A DNA stretch of 64,000 nucleotides from Dictyobacter alpinus (lineage in GTDB: Bacteria; Chloroflexota; Ktedonobacteria; Ktedonobacterales; Ktedonobacteraceae). Below, piece by piece: positions 54,052 through 62,329 of this stretch (its first letter is position 1; each line of letters opens with the position of its first letter). The notes beneath the pieces are model-generated. The model was not told where the DNA came from and made no database searches. It worked only from the letters and a program-made list of their open reading frames with translations. Where the stretch lies: positions 124,001 through 188,000 of the forward strand of contig NZ_BIFT01000001.1 in the NCBI RefSeq assembly GCF_003967575.1, given 5' to 3'. Made by a program: the position numbers and the translations under genes.

Positions 54052-54696
54052 ATGCAAGACGAGAGTAGCGTCTCGATAAAGACCATGGAAAAATTCAATT
54101 CAGAATGTCCTTTTTGCCAGGTGAATGCAATTGCACAATTAGTCATGAAACAGACACCCAACTTTCGATTGGTAGCTGACCATGCCCCTCTGATTGAGGG
54201 CCACCTGTTAATTATTCCTAAACAGCACTATACCTGCTATGGAGATGTGCCCGCAGCGTTGGACGATGAACTGTTTGAAATCAAACAAGAGGTGGAACGC
54301 TTCTTCAAACTCACCTATGTCAATCCAGTCTATTGGGAACATGGCATTTTCCATCAGACAGTCTTTCACGCTCACTTACACTGCTTCCCCATCGGACCAC
54401 TTACCTATGCCAACAAACAGCCAGGTCGTGGTCAATTGGTAGATAGGCAGGAGAAGATTCGTGACTGGCATCAAGAAAAAGGGGAATATTTTTATCTGGG
54501 AGACTCACAACATGGCTGGATCTTTCCACCAGAGGCGGACGACTATAACTTTATTGTCAAAAATGAATTAGGGCCTATGGTCACAGCCCATAGCACATAT
54601 AAACAATGGCGGCTATCACAGGAACGACAGATTGAAGGCAAACCTCTCATTGCCTCTGTTATGCACAAATGGCAGGAGTTTCAACAGAACAGGTAA
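54052..54696 (+). CDS. HIT-family protein
   Basis: This 214-residue protein has a HIT domain with APLIEGHLLIIPKQHY and the catalytic triad region HQTVFHAHLHCFP (HxHxH). CPFC at residues 18-21 may bind zinc. It is longer than most HIT hydrolases, with about 85 C-terminal residues of unknown role. HIT proteins hydrolyse or transfer nucleotidyl groups. AAAGGAG precedes the ATG. Confidence 0.88.
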   Translation: MQDESSVSIKTMEKFNSECPFCQVNAIAQLVMKQTPNFRLVADHAPLIEGHLLIIPKQHYTCYGDVPAALDDELFEIKQEVERFFKLTYVNPVYWEHGIFHQTVFHAHLHCFPIGPLTYANKQPGRGQLVDRQEKIRDWHQEKGEYFYLGDSQHGWIFPPEADDYNFIVKNELGPMVTAHSTYKQWRLSQERQIEGKPLIASVMHKWQEFQQNR

Positions 54697-54877
54697 CTGA
54701 AGAACGCTTAAATTTGACCCATGGCTTCAATGCTCGTTCATAGCTACGCACGCTCTTCAAAAAAAGCGTATAATAATAATCGTGTGCTTTTGCACATATT
54801 CACCTATACATACTGGATATATTCTTTCTTTCAACATATCTCAGTAACACTATTTGTAACCTAAGGAGATTACATCA

Positions 54878-55729
54878 ATGGAGATTCGCAAAGTTGGCGT
54901 TATCGGATGCGGACTAATGGGTGGGGGAATCGCCCAGACCTGCGCCCAGGCTGGTTATACTACTATCGTACGCGAGATCAATCAGGAGTTTCTGGATAAG
55001 GGAATGGCCCGTATTGAGGCTGCGTGGAAAAAGATGGAAGGGAAGGGAAAGTTAACTGCACAGCAGGCAGCAGAGACGCGCGAACACTTGCAAGGTACCA
55101 TCAACCTGGAAGATCTGGCCGATTGTGATCTCATCATCGAGGCCGTGATCGAGAATATGGAAGAGAAAGTACGTCTCTATCCTGCCCTCGACCGCCTGCT
55201 TAAACCAGAAGCATTACTCCTCAGCAATACCTCGTCTTTAAGCGTTACTCAAATGGGTGCGGTCACCAAACGTCCTGACAAAGTTGCAGGCCTGCACTTT
55301 TTTAATCCAGCACCAGTCATGCAATTAGTGGAAATTGTGCGTACCCTCTCAACCTCGGATGAAACCATCGCTACTGTCCAACAGTTTGCTCAATCACTGG
55401 GCAAGACACCAGTTCTGGCGAAAGATACAGCAGGATTTATTGTGAATTTCTTGCTGATTCCTTATTTAATCTCAGCCATTCGGATGCTAGAAAATGGCAC
55501 GGCAACTCGCGATGATATTGATACAGCGATGAAACTCGGCTGCGGCTATCCAATGGGGCCCTTTACACTATTGGACTACGTAGGACTGGATACAACGCTC
55601 TGGGCGGCTGAGGCGATCTATGATGAATATAAAGATCCGCTGTATGCTCCACCACCACTCCTGCGACGTATGGTGCAATCTGGCCACTATGGCAAGAAAA
55701 GCGGCAAAGGATTTTATGATTATCAATAG
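54878..55729 (+). CDS. 3-hydroxybutyryl-CoA dehydrogenase
   Basis: This 283-residue 3-hydroxyacyl-CoA dehydrogenase opens with the NAD-binding VGVIGCGLMGGGIAQTCAQAGY. SNTSSLSVTQM and GLHFFNPAPVMQLVEIV follow, with the catalytic His in HFFNP and Glu in VEIV. GFIVNFLLIPYL and GCGYPMGPFTLLDYVGLD complete the C-terminal domain. It could serve beta-oxidation or short-chain hydroxyacyl-CoA metabolism. It is a single gene with a terminator after it and AAGGAG before the ATG. Confidence 0.94.
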   Translation: MEIRKVGVIGCGLMGGGIAQTCAQAGYTTIVREINQEFLDKGMARIEAAWKKMEGKGKLTAQQAAETREHLQGTINLEDLADCDLIIEAVIENMEEKVRLYPALDRLLKPEALLLSNTSSLSVTQMGAVTKRPDKVAGLHFFNPAPVMQLVEIVRTLSTSDETIATVQQFAQSLGKTPVLAKDTAGFIVNFLLIPYLISAIRMLENGTATRDDIDTAMKLGCGYPMGPFTLLDYVGLDTTLWAAEAIYDEYKDPLYAPPPLLRRMVQSGHYGKKSGKGFYDYQ

Positions 55730-55770
55730 ATAAGTGCGAGGAATAAGCGGCAGGGATGCCATCTGTAGAT

Positions 55771-55807
55771 AAAAAAAGGTTGTGAGTTAAGCTCACAACC
55801 TTTTTTT
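55771..55807. terminator. Bidirectional terminator
   Basis: Seven A, a GGTTGTGAG/CTCACAACC stem and seven T lie between the convergent dehydrogenase and membrane-protein genes. Confidence 0.9.
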
Positions 55808-55809
55808 CT

Positions 55810-56604
55810 TTAGTCTGCGGTTGCCACACGTGGCGGCAACGATCGACGCGTATTGTAACTACGGCGATCGCCCACATAGCGCTGAGGAACGGGTCGTACT
55901 TCATCAGGTTTATATGAGCCAGCTGCATCAGTATTGATGCCAGGAAAGTTAGGACCATAGTTGTAGTGGCCAGTCTCTGCAGGAGATAAAGGACCACGTG
56001 CAAACATTGGCACGCCTTTAACCTGTGGAACGCCAAACTCAGGAGTCTCGTTATAAAGATCAGCCGGTACGCGATCAAGATTGCGCTTCAGCAGATCAAC
56101 TTCACTGACCTTCAGACGTACAACGTTATTAACAATCTCGTTTTCAATAAAACGGAGTGGCACATAATATACCTTCACGGAAAGACCACCACGATCGGCC
56201 AGAATATAATTGCCCAGTCGAGCCTGTAATGTACCCAGCGACTCACCATCTCTATCAATGATACTTTGACCAATTTGGAATTTTGCCAACTCTCCAGCTA
56301 GCTGCGGAGAAGAAATATATGTTTCTTCAGGTGCAGCCATCGGATCCTCCAGGGCCCATCCCAGAATACCGACAAGGACGAAGACAGCGCCAACCAGCGT
56401 CAACCATGGGGCATCGGGAATGAACAACAAGCCAATTATCGCCACCAAAATTGCGACACTGAGTAAAACAGGCCACAAACTTGGATTAGGTAAATGAACA
56501 TGCGGTTCTTCCTCAGTAGCCAGTGCCTCCTCCTCATGATCTGAGACGAGAGCACTCTCTCTATCGTCTATGGCGGGATTCACACGTTGAAGAGAACTAT
56601 CCAT
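55810..56604 (-). CDS. Two-helix membrane protein with PRC-barrel-like domain
   Basis: This 264-residue protein has an acidic N-terminus, then two hydrophobic helices (LWPVLLSVAILVAIIGLLFI and LTLVGAVFVLVGILGWAL) beginning with LPNPSLWP. That pattern is also seen in small cytochrome c oxidase-associated subunits. A soluble domain follows (residues 100-175) with IGQSIIDRDGESLGTLQ and YYVPLRFIENEIVNNVVRLKVSEVDL, similar to PRC-barrel/DUF2171 folds. The C-terminal 85 residues look unstructured and basic. The ATG at 56604 follows GAGG by eight bases. The function is unknown. Confidence 0.7.
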   Translation of the reverse strand: MDSSLQRVNPAIDDRESALVSDHEEEALATEEEPHVHLPNPSLWPVLLSVAILVAIIGLLFIPDAPWLTLVGAVFVLVGILGWALEDPMAAPEETYISSPQLAGELAKFQIGQSIIDRDGESLGTLQARLGNYILADRGGLSVKVYYVPLRFIENEIVNNVVRLKVSEVDLLKRNLDRVPADLYNETPEFGVPQVKGVPMFARGPLSPAETGHYNYGPNFPGINTDAAGSYKPDEVRPVPQRYVGDRRSYNTRRSLPPRVATAD

Positions 56605-56671
56605 AAGCATTTCCTCTAGAATGTATTAAGATCTGTGAGGACGAGTATTCCCAATAAATTGTCCTGCTCTT

Positions 56672-56709
56672 AACAATAGCACAAATCCCCATTTTTGACC
56701 AGAGTATAG
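56672..56709. repeat. 38-bp direct repeat, copy 1 (promoter-like)
   Basis: Identical over 38 bases to 60690-60727. On the minus strand it holds TGGTCA (56701-56696), 17 bases, then TATTGT (56678-56673) with a TG extension, a plausible promoter for the membrane-protein gene starting at 56604. Confidence 0.9.
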
Positions 56710-56891
56710 TCCCTCCACAACGTTCTCATCACGCTCCAACTCCTCCATTTCTTGTGCAAAATTGATCGATGTTATCCTCTTTTGTTCGCGCAAGTGGATG
56801 TCAGATCTTTCCTCTCTCAAACAGCATAAGAGGGGTTAGGAAAACTCTCAGAATACGTTTGTTTAGGTAATAAATGTATCACCTAAACAAA

Positions 56892-58037
56892 CTACAATAT
56901 CGGGCCATTTGGATCAGCCGGCAGTCTAACCAGAAATGTTATACCATTGTCGGCATAAAGCTCTGCCCAGAGTTGCCCGCCATGTAGCTCAACAAACTGC
57001 TTGCTGATCGTCAGACCAAGACCCCAGCCCGGTAGACCAGCCCGCTCCACCACAGGATCACGATAAAAAGGCTCAAACAGACGCTCTAATTGCTCTTGTG
57101 AAAGTGTAGGGCTATCATTATGGACCTGCAGGAGAAAAGAGTTGTCCTCTGAATGCACGTGCACCTTAACTTTACTGTTTTCCGGCGAATATTTCACTGC
57201 GTTATTCAATAAATTTATCAGAACTTGAGCGAGGTATTTCTCGTCGGCCTGGAGAAGAAGAGGAGAAGGGGGGCAATCGAGATCGATTGAACGATCCGAA
57301 AGTGCCTGGACGTCTTCTACCGCATCGCGACAGATAGTTACCAGGTCACACGGGGAAAGCTGGAGCGCAGCAGCCCCTTGTACATATGCACGGCTCAGAT
57401 CAAACAAACTGTCTATTAACTCTTGCAGATAATATGCACGTTTCCTGGTCACCTCCAAATATCTCTGCAGGGCGGCCCAGTTTTCCGGCGTTGGGCCAGA
57501 CCTGTCAAGGTGGGAAGAGAGCCATTGCGTCCGACCAATAATAGTAGTCAACGGTGTTTTCAATTCATGTGCCGCTCGTACGAGCACGTAGGTCTTCAGG
57601 GCATTGGCTTGTTCCAATTGTTGCTGGCTGCGCTTGAGTTTTAGATGAGCTTGTTCTAAGCGCACGACCGTCGCAATCGCTGTGAGTTGGAGGGCAATAA
57701 AGGGTCCTATGATAAGCACATCCCGGGGGATATCGGTTGTAAGAGTGTTTGGGGAAATAAATTCAATCACAACGATCAATCCGAACCCCAGAGCGACCAG
57801 AGCCGGGCCGGTCCCCCATACCAGAGCAACCAAAATCGCGAGGAGACCAAAGGGCGTTCCGATGAAGAGTGGTACATCAGGGATACCTTCATCGGCCTTT
57901 TCTATCAACAGCAGAAAACCAACAAGCAAAAAAGCTGCGATATATCCCATGAGAGGGCTGCGTAGCCAGGTAGGACCCTGTAGTTTGTTCTTAATATATT
58001 GAAGCCGCTCTTTGATTTTCGGGGGTTCTGTAGCCAT
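56892..58037 (-). CDS. Membrane sensor histidine kinase
   Basis: This protein of about 381 residues has four hydrophobic segments (residues 30-135) in a DUF4118/KdpD-like arrangement. A short coiled coil and the HisKA domain with the phosphoacceptor His in RAAHELKTPLTTIIGR follow. The ATPase domain shows the N box LINLLNNAVKY, the G box GWGLGLTISKQ and the final GITFLVRLP. The chosen start ATG is at 58037, with GAGGT 11 bases upstream; a longer frame exists to 58106. No response regulator is adjacent, so it is an orphan kinase. The stimulus is unknown. Confidence 0.92.
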   Translation of the reverse strand: MATEPPKIKERLQYIKNKLQGPTWLRSPLMGYIAAFLLVGFLLLIEKADEGIPDVPLFIGTPFGLLAILVALVWGTGPALVALGFGLIVVIEFISPNTLTTDIPRDVLIIGPFIALQLTAIATVVRLEQAHLKLKRSQQQLEQANALKTYVLVRAAHELKTPLTTIIGRTQWLSSHLDRSGPTPENWAALQRYLEVTRKRAYYLQELIDSLFDLSRAYVQGAAALQLSPCDLVTICRDAVEDVQALSDRSIDLDCPPSPLLLQADEKYLAQVLINLLNNAVKYSPENSKVKVHVHSEDNSFLLQVHNDSPTLSQEQLERLFEPFYRDPVVERAGLPGWGLGLTISKQFVELHGGQLWAELYADNGITFLVRLPADPNGPIL

Positions 58038-58234
58038 GCGAATAAAAAACCTCGTTGACCTTTCACACTTTCGTCCTAATTTTGTAAGACGATAAGCAAC
58101 CTGCAAATGAGTATATACAACCAGTTCGCATTAGAAATATCTGTCAATAACTGAACACTGGAGATCGTTTGAAAAGGAGACATCCAGTCAGATGAGATAA
58201 ACTTGGGATATGAAAGCTAAATCGGAAAGGTTCT

Positions 58235-58768
58235 GTGCTCTGCCGTGAGCTCAAAGCCCAAGGGTATCGTGGGTCAGAACGTGCAGTCCATCGGTATCTC
58301 ACGTACCTGAGTGCCCAGACATCTTCCAAGCAGAAACCACACAGCATTCAGCTCCTTCTCTCCAACAAACGGGTCACCTGCTTGCTGGTGAAACCTCCAG
58401 AGGAGCTCGATGAGCAAGAATAGCAGGAACTTGGAATGCTTCGGCAAGCGAGTGCAACATCGGAGCAGGTCTATCATCTGGTTCAAGAGTTTGGGCAGAT
58501 GGTTCGTCAACATCAAGGAGATCAGCTGGATCACTGGCTTCGTGCAGCCAATGAAAGCAGTCTTTCAGCATTGCAGTCCTTCGCCTCAGGAGTCCAATGG
58601 GATTATGCTGCGGTGCGCGCTGGATTGACCTTGACCTACGGTAATGGTTTGCTGGAAGGCCAGATCAATCGGTTGAAATTGATCAAGAGGAGTATGTATG
58701 GGCGCACCAACTTTGATCTCTTACAGAGAATATGGCGAGAAAGCCCCGTCCATTCATGGCGGGGATGA
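58235..58768 (+). pseudogene. ISL3-type transposase remnant
   Basis: Two pieces in the same frame are separated by an in-frame TAG at 58421-58423. The first has LCRELKAQGYRGSERAVHRYL and the second QLDHWLRAANESSLSALQSFA and GQINRLKLIKRSMYGRTNFDLLQR, the C-terminal signature of ISL3 DDE transposases. The N-terminal half is missing, so this is a decayed fragment. No terminal repeats were found. Confidence 0.85.
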
Positions 58769-58822
58769 ATCGCCCCATCGACGAGCAATGGGGAACATGA
58801 AATACACCCAGGCATGAGAACT

Positions 58823-58851
58823 TGCGTTCTTCTTTTCTTTCTGCTAGAATA
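58823..58851 (+). promoter_or_regulatory. Predicted promoter of the TnpB element
   Basis: TTGCGT (58823-58828) and TAGAAT (58846-58851) are 17 bases apart, about 40 bases before a GTG (58892) with a GAGGGAG ribosome site. Confidence 0.45.
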
Positions 58852-58976
58852 GCACCGTGTGGGTTGAGAACACGTAGAGGGAGCGAGTAGCGTGACGCGG
58901 ACGAAGAAACAGCAAGAACCTCGAAAACAGCAAAAAAGGGCCAGCCACGCCCACCTTTCTGCTTGAACTGCCACTA

Positions 58977-60524
58977 GTGGTTGATGCCGGGCAAGCCGCT
59001 CGCGTGCGTGCCCACTTGGAAGCCGCCCGTCAGCTCTACAATGCCATCCTTTCCGAGGGCCAGAAACGGCTGCGATGTTTGCGGGCAGACCCGGCATGGC
59101 AGCACGCCCGTGCCCTGCCTCCTTCCCAAAGGAGTGAGCGAGCGGCTGCCTTTGCAGCGGTGCTCAAGGCACATGGATTCACGGAGGCTGGCCTGCATCA
59201 GGCGGTCAAAGGGCTGCGCGTGGGCTGGATTGCCGAGCACATCGAGGCCGTGCTGGCTCAAACCCTGGCGACCCGCGCCTACCGCGCCCTCAACCGTGTC
59301 TGCCTGGGTCAGGCCAGGCGGGTGCGCTTCAAGAGCCGGGGACGTGGTTTCTCCAGCATCGAGAACAAGCGCAATGATACCGGACTGCGCTTTGTCCTGC
59401 AATCGCCTGAGGAAGGGAATGGTGGGCAGTTGCTCTGGAACGGGGACCAGCTCCCTGCCCGCATCGATTGGCAGGATGAGGTGGCGGTGCATGGGCTCAG
59501 GCACCGCATCAAGTATGCTCGCCTCGTCCAACGTGCCGCCAGTAGTCCCCGAGCCGCCGGAGCCGATGCGTTCGGGAACCGCTATGTAGTGCAACTGGCC
59601 CTGGAGGGAACGCCCCACCACAAACTCAAGCATGCCATGGGGCAGGGCGTCATCGGAGGAGACCTGGGACCCTCGACCCTGGCACTGGTTCCGCGGCAGG
59701 GAGAGGCAAGCGTGCAGGTCTTCTGCGCCGAACTGCTCCCCGATGGCTGTGGTCTCCGTCGTCTGCAGCGGCAGATGGAGCGGCAACGGCGTGCAGGCAA
59801 TCCCGAGCACTATGAAGAACAGGGACGCATCAAGCCACAAGGCAGCAGGAAGCGGCACTGGAAGCAGAGTCACCGCTATCAGGTGACACGGCGGCGCAAG
59901 GCGAGCAGAGAACGCAAGCTGGCGGCCCACCGCAAGAGCCTGCACGGGCGTCTGGTGCACCAGGTATGTGCGCAGGGCAGCACCATCATCATCGAAAAAA
60001 TTTCGTACAAAGCGTGGCAACGTCAGTATGGCAAGAGCGTGGGACTGCGAGCCCCGGGAATGTTTGTGGATCGGTTGAGGCGCACCGTTGCAAGCACGGG
60101 CGGCATCCTTGTTGAGGTTCCCACACGCACAACTGCGCTGAGCCAATGGTGTCACGGCTGCGGTCGTAAGGTCAAGAAGCCCCTCTCCCAGCGCTGGCAT
60201 CACTGTGCCTGCGGGGTGGGACCGGTCCAACGCGACCTGTATTCGGCCTTTCTGGCTGCCTATCTCGATCCAGCAGATCCCATTCCCTCGTGTGCCCAGT
60301 ACCAAGCGTATTGGGAGGGTGCGGAAGTGCGCCTCGGGGCAGCACACGAGCGTCTCATCCAACGTGCGAAAGAGAGGCAGGATCTGCCTCGAAGCTTGGG
60401 TATCACCCGAGCCAGAGCGCGTCTGCCCGAAAGTCCAGAGGAACCCCTACAAGAGTCAGCGGTGGTGCTATGGCAGGCACGGCTGAAAGCGTGGGATGAA
60501 CCGTTGGACCCCCCGCCGCTTTAG
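58977..60524 (+). CDS. TnpB-family RNA-guided nuclease (IS200/IS605 OrfB type)
   Basis: This 515-residue protein has the TnpB RuvC nuclease parts: GGDLGPSTLALV (first Asp), STIIIEKIS (Glu), a zinc finger CHGCG...CACG near residues 400-417, and VQRDLYSAFLAA (last Asp). The gene is visibly more GC-rich than its neighbours, which suggests recent acquisition. The GTG at 58977 has no ribosome site. The frame is open upstream and encodes FLLELPLVVDAGQA, the usual TnpB N-terminal strand, but without a start codon. A well-placed GTG at 58892 is in another frame, so an A-run at 58932-58937 may carry a frameshift. No tnpA is present. Confidence 0.9.
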   Translation: MVDAGQAARVRAHLEAARQLYNAILSEGQKRLRCLRADPAWQHARALPPSQRSERAAAFAAVLKAHGFTEAGLHQAVKGLRVGWIAEHIEAVLAQTLATRAYRALNRVCLGQARRVRFKSRGRGFSSIENKRNDTGLRFVLQSPEEGNGGQLLWNGDQLPARIDWQDEVAVHGLRHRIKYARLVQRAASSPRAAGADAFGNRYVVQLALEGTPHHKLKHAMGQGVIGGDLGPSTLALVPRQGEASVQVFCAELLPDGCGLRRLQRQMERQRRAGNPEHYEEQGRIKPQGSRKRHWKQSHRYQVTRRRKASRERKLAAHRKSLHGRLVHQVCAQGSTIIIEKISYKAWQRQYGKSVGLRAPGMFVDRLRRTVASTGGILVEVPTRTTALSQWCHGCGRKVKKPLSQRWHHCACGVGPVQRDLYSAFLAAYLDPADPIPSCAQYQAYWEGAEVRLGAAHERLIQRAKERQDLPRSLGITRARARLPESPEEPLQESAVVLWQARLKAWDEPLDPPPL

Positions 60525-60540
60525 CGCGGGGAGCTTCAGG
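60509..60540 (+). ncRNA. 3' hairpin of the TnpB element (predicted end of guide-RNA scaffold)
   Basis: The tnpB stop is embedded in a GC-rich hairpin (CCCCGC..CGCTTTAGCG..GGGG) followed by AGCTTCA. In IS605-type elements this right-end structure is the 3' part of the omega RNA, and the sequence just beyond it is the guide. The scaffold would therefore overlap the 3' end of the gene, with the guide starting near 60539. Confidence 0.5.
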
Positions 60541-60615
60541 TCTGAGGGTTTTATGTACATCTTGATTCACGAAACTTGGTGGAGAAACAAAGTGGATGTC
60601 AACTGCACACCCTCA

Positions 60616-60673
60616 AGAGAAAAGCCCCCGCTAGAGCAGCCTGAGAGGCCTGCTCTAGCGGGGGCTTTTCTCT
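60616..60673. terminator. Strong hairpin downstream of TnpB
   Basis: Perfect 24-base arms (60616-60639 and 60650-60673) with A- and T-rich ends close a 10-base loop. It is a bidirectional terminator between tnpB and the repeat/DHFR region. Confidence 0.85.
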
Positions 60674-60689
60674 GTTATGTCGTATTATC

Positions 60690-60727
60690 AACAATAGCAC
60701 AAATCCCCATTTTTGACCAGAGTATAG
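60690..60727. repeat. 38-bp direct repeat, copy 2 (promoter-like)
   Basis: Identical to 56672-56709, 4018 bases apart in the same orientation. Here the promoter-like arrangement points leftward straight into the strong hairpin at 60616-60673, so no gene would be expressed from it. Confidence 0.9.
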
Positions 60728-60799
60728 CCCTCAGGTGCCCAATGTCCACCGTTCGCATAACACCGTGCTCGCCATTGAGCCGACGAAACGACTGCTACT

Positions 60800-61342
60800 T
60801 TATTCCTTTACCGGTTGGTAAGTGAGGATCACCGTACCCGTACTGGTCGCCTTTGTGGAGATAAGTTTTAGTCTCTTAAGACTCTCTCCATCTTTGAAAA
60901 GGCGCTTTCCACTCCCCACAATTGCTGGATGGACCATCAGGAGCAGTTCATCTAGCAGCCCTTGTTCAAGGAGTGAGTGAACTAGTGTGGGGCTTCCAGC
61001 CACACCAATGTCCTTGCCAGCTTGTTGCTTGAGTAAAGTCAGTTCCTCGGCGAGATTTCCCTTGATAAGTGTCGAGTTGTTCCATTCGACGTTTTTCAGA
61101 GTGTTTGAGACAACATATTTAGAGACGTTGTTAATATAGCTGGCGAAGGGCTCATCAGTAGAGGTAGGCCAGTATGAGGCCCAGTCTTCATATGTCGCTC
61201 TTCCCAGAAGCACGGTATCCTGAGAAGCGAGTTGTGCCGTCAGAGCTTCCCCCATCTCCTCATCGAAGTGTTCTTGCCATTTATTAGGAGCTTCAACAAC
61301 ACCATCAAGCCCAATAAACAAACCTGATACGATTTTTCTCAT
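60800..61342 (-). CDS. Dihydrofolate reductase-like (RibD C-terminal) protein
   Basis: This 180-residue protein has the DHFR/RibD-C fold: RKIVSGLFIGLDGVVEAP, DTVLLGRATYEDWASYWP, DIGVAGSPTLVHSLLEQGLLDEL and HPAIVGSGKRLF. Such stand-alone proteins are NADPH-dependent reductases of unknown substrate, not classic folate enzymes. GGAG precedes the ATG. It lies downstream of an AraC gene by 76 bases on the same strand, so it may be its target. Confidence 0.9.
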   Translation of the reverse strand: MRKIVSGLFIGLDGVVEAPNKWQEHFDEEMGEALTAQLASQDTVLLGRATYEDWASYWPTSTDEPFASYINNVSKYVVSNTLKNVEWNNSTLIKGNLAEELTLLKQQAGKDIGVAGSPTLVHSLLEQGLLDELLLMVHPAIVGSGKRLFKDGESLKRLKLISTKATSTGTVILTYQPVKE

Positions 61343-61418
61343 CTGTTCTCCAATCCGTGAATGCTATCTAGTGGTTGCAATTTACAAGCTGTTGTCGTAG
61401 AACAAGGAAGATGATACA

Positions 61419-62135
61419 TCAAGAGAATGGCGTTGTCTTGTAAAAAAACGAAAGTTGCTCTGCTCGGCTATGATGAATGAGTTGAGAAGGTGTCTGTCCA
61501 ATGAAGCGCTGAAGAGATCTTGTCAGATGGGGCTGATCGTAGTATCCCGCCTCCAGAATGGTATCAAGGATCGAGACGCCTTGCTGTAGGAGAAGGGTGG
61601 CATAGCGGGCACGTTCGATCTGGCGAGCCATGTTCTGGGTGATCCCAGTTGCTTGTAAGAAGCGATACTGGACGGAACGTAGCGAGAGGTCTTTGTAATG
61701 CCCCTGTAAGGCGGCCCCGATGATGGGATCGCGAACCAGTAATCCAGAACGCACCAGACGGTTCACAAAGACGTCTGCGTTATCATAGGTAGGAAATTGC
61801 CATGCAGAACCAGAGAGCCAGAAGGTGTTGCTTGCCGCTTCAGGTAAGGTTATCCCTGTATCAAGGAGATTTTTGGTAGGTAGGTGCGGTAAAAACGTGC
61901 CCAACTTCAAGAGGATGCCAAACCACTCCCCGTCAGATGGGCTATCCCCAAGAAACGTAGCTTTGGTCTCTGGACCTCGCACTGTCATCGTGATCTTGCC
62001 ATGCAGTTTAGTGACCACCAGTTCACAGTGGCTCACGGCAATCGAGAGAAACGGAGCTGCACCCTCGCTATGGCTGCGCCAGATTCTTTCAACAAAAGGC
62101 GAGTCCGATGGCCTTTCTTCATCAAATATAATCAT
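61419..62135 (-). CDS. AraC-family transcriptional regulator
   Basis: This 238-residue protein has a C-terminal AraC DNA-binding domain: LSLRSVQYRFLQATGITQNMARQI and ILDTILEAGYYDQPHLTRSLQRFIGQTPSQL. The N-terminal part lacks a recognisable cupin signature. GGAAGGAG lies upstream of the ATG. It probably regulates itself and the DHFR-like gene downstream. Confidence 0.9.
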   Translation of the reverse strand: MIIFDEERPSDSPFVERIWRSHSEGAAPFLSIAVSHCELVVTKLHGKITMTVRGPETKATFLGDSPSDGEWFGILLKLGTFLPHLPTKNLLDTGITLPEAASNTFWLSGSAWQFPTYDNADVFVNRLVRSGLLVRDPIIGAALQGHYKDLSLRSVQYRFLQATGITQNMARQIERARYATLLLQQGVSILDTILEAGYYDQPHLTRSLQRFIGQTPSQLIHHSRAEQLSFFYKTTPFS

Positions 62136-62281
62136 ATCTCTCCTTCCGCTTCCAGGCTGAATTCGTTCTCTATATTAGCACAAATGTTCTGATTACAGAA
62201 GGGGGTCCAATCTTCTGTATCTATCCCACTCATGAGTCTCAGGAACAAGCAGCACACCTGCGATAGAGGTCTCAGGGCGTT

Positions 62282-62329
62282 TTAAGGGCTGATGAAAAAG
62301 GTGCAGTGGGACATCTCGTGTGCGGTCAT
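62282..62329 (-). CDS. Possible 15-residue peptide ORF overlapping the stop of the isoprenyl-synthase-like gene
   Basis: The frame ATG..TAA encodes MTAHEMSHCTFFISP. Its ATG overlaps the upstream stop as ATGA, the coupling used by real operon partners. Short overlapping frames also arise by chance. It is listed because ComQ-type genes precede small pheromone precursors in Bacillus. Confidence 0.2.
   Translation of the reverse strand: MTAHEMSHCTFFISP

Noticed and set aside
58974..60362. 462-codon minus-strand frame opposite TnpB
   Set aside because: It is a GC-driven antisense shadow of a gene with clear nuclease motifs.
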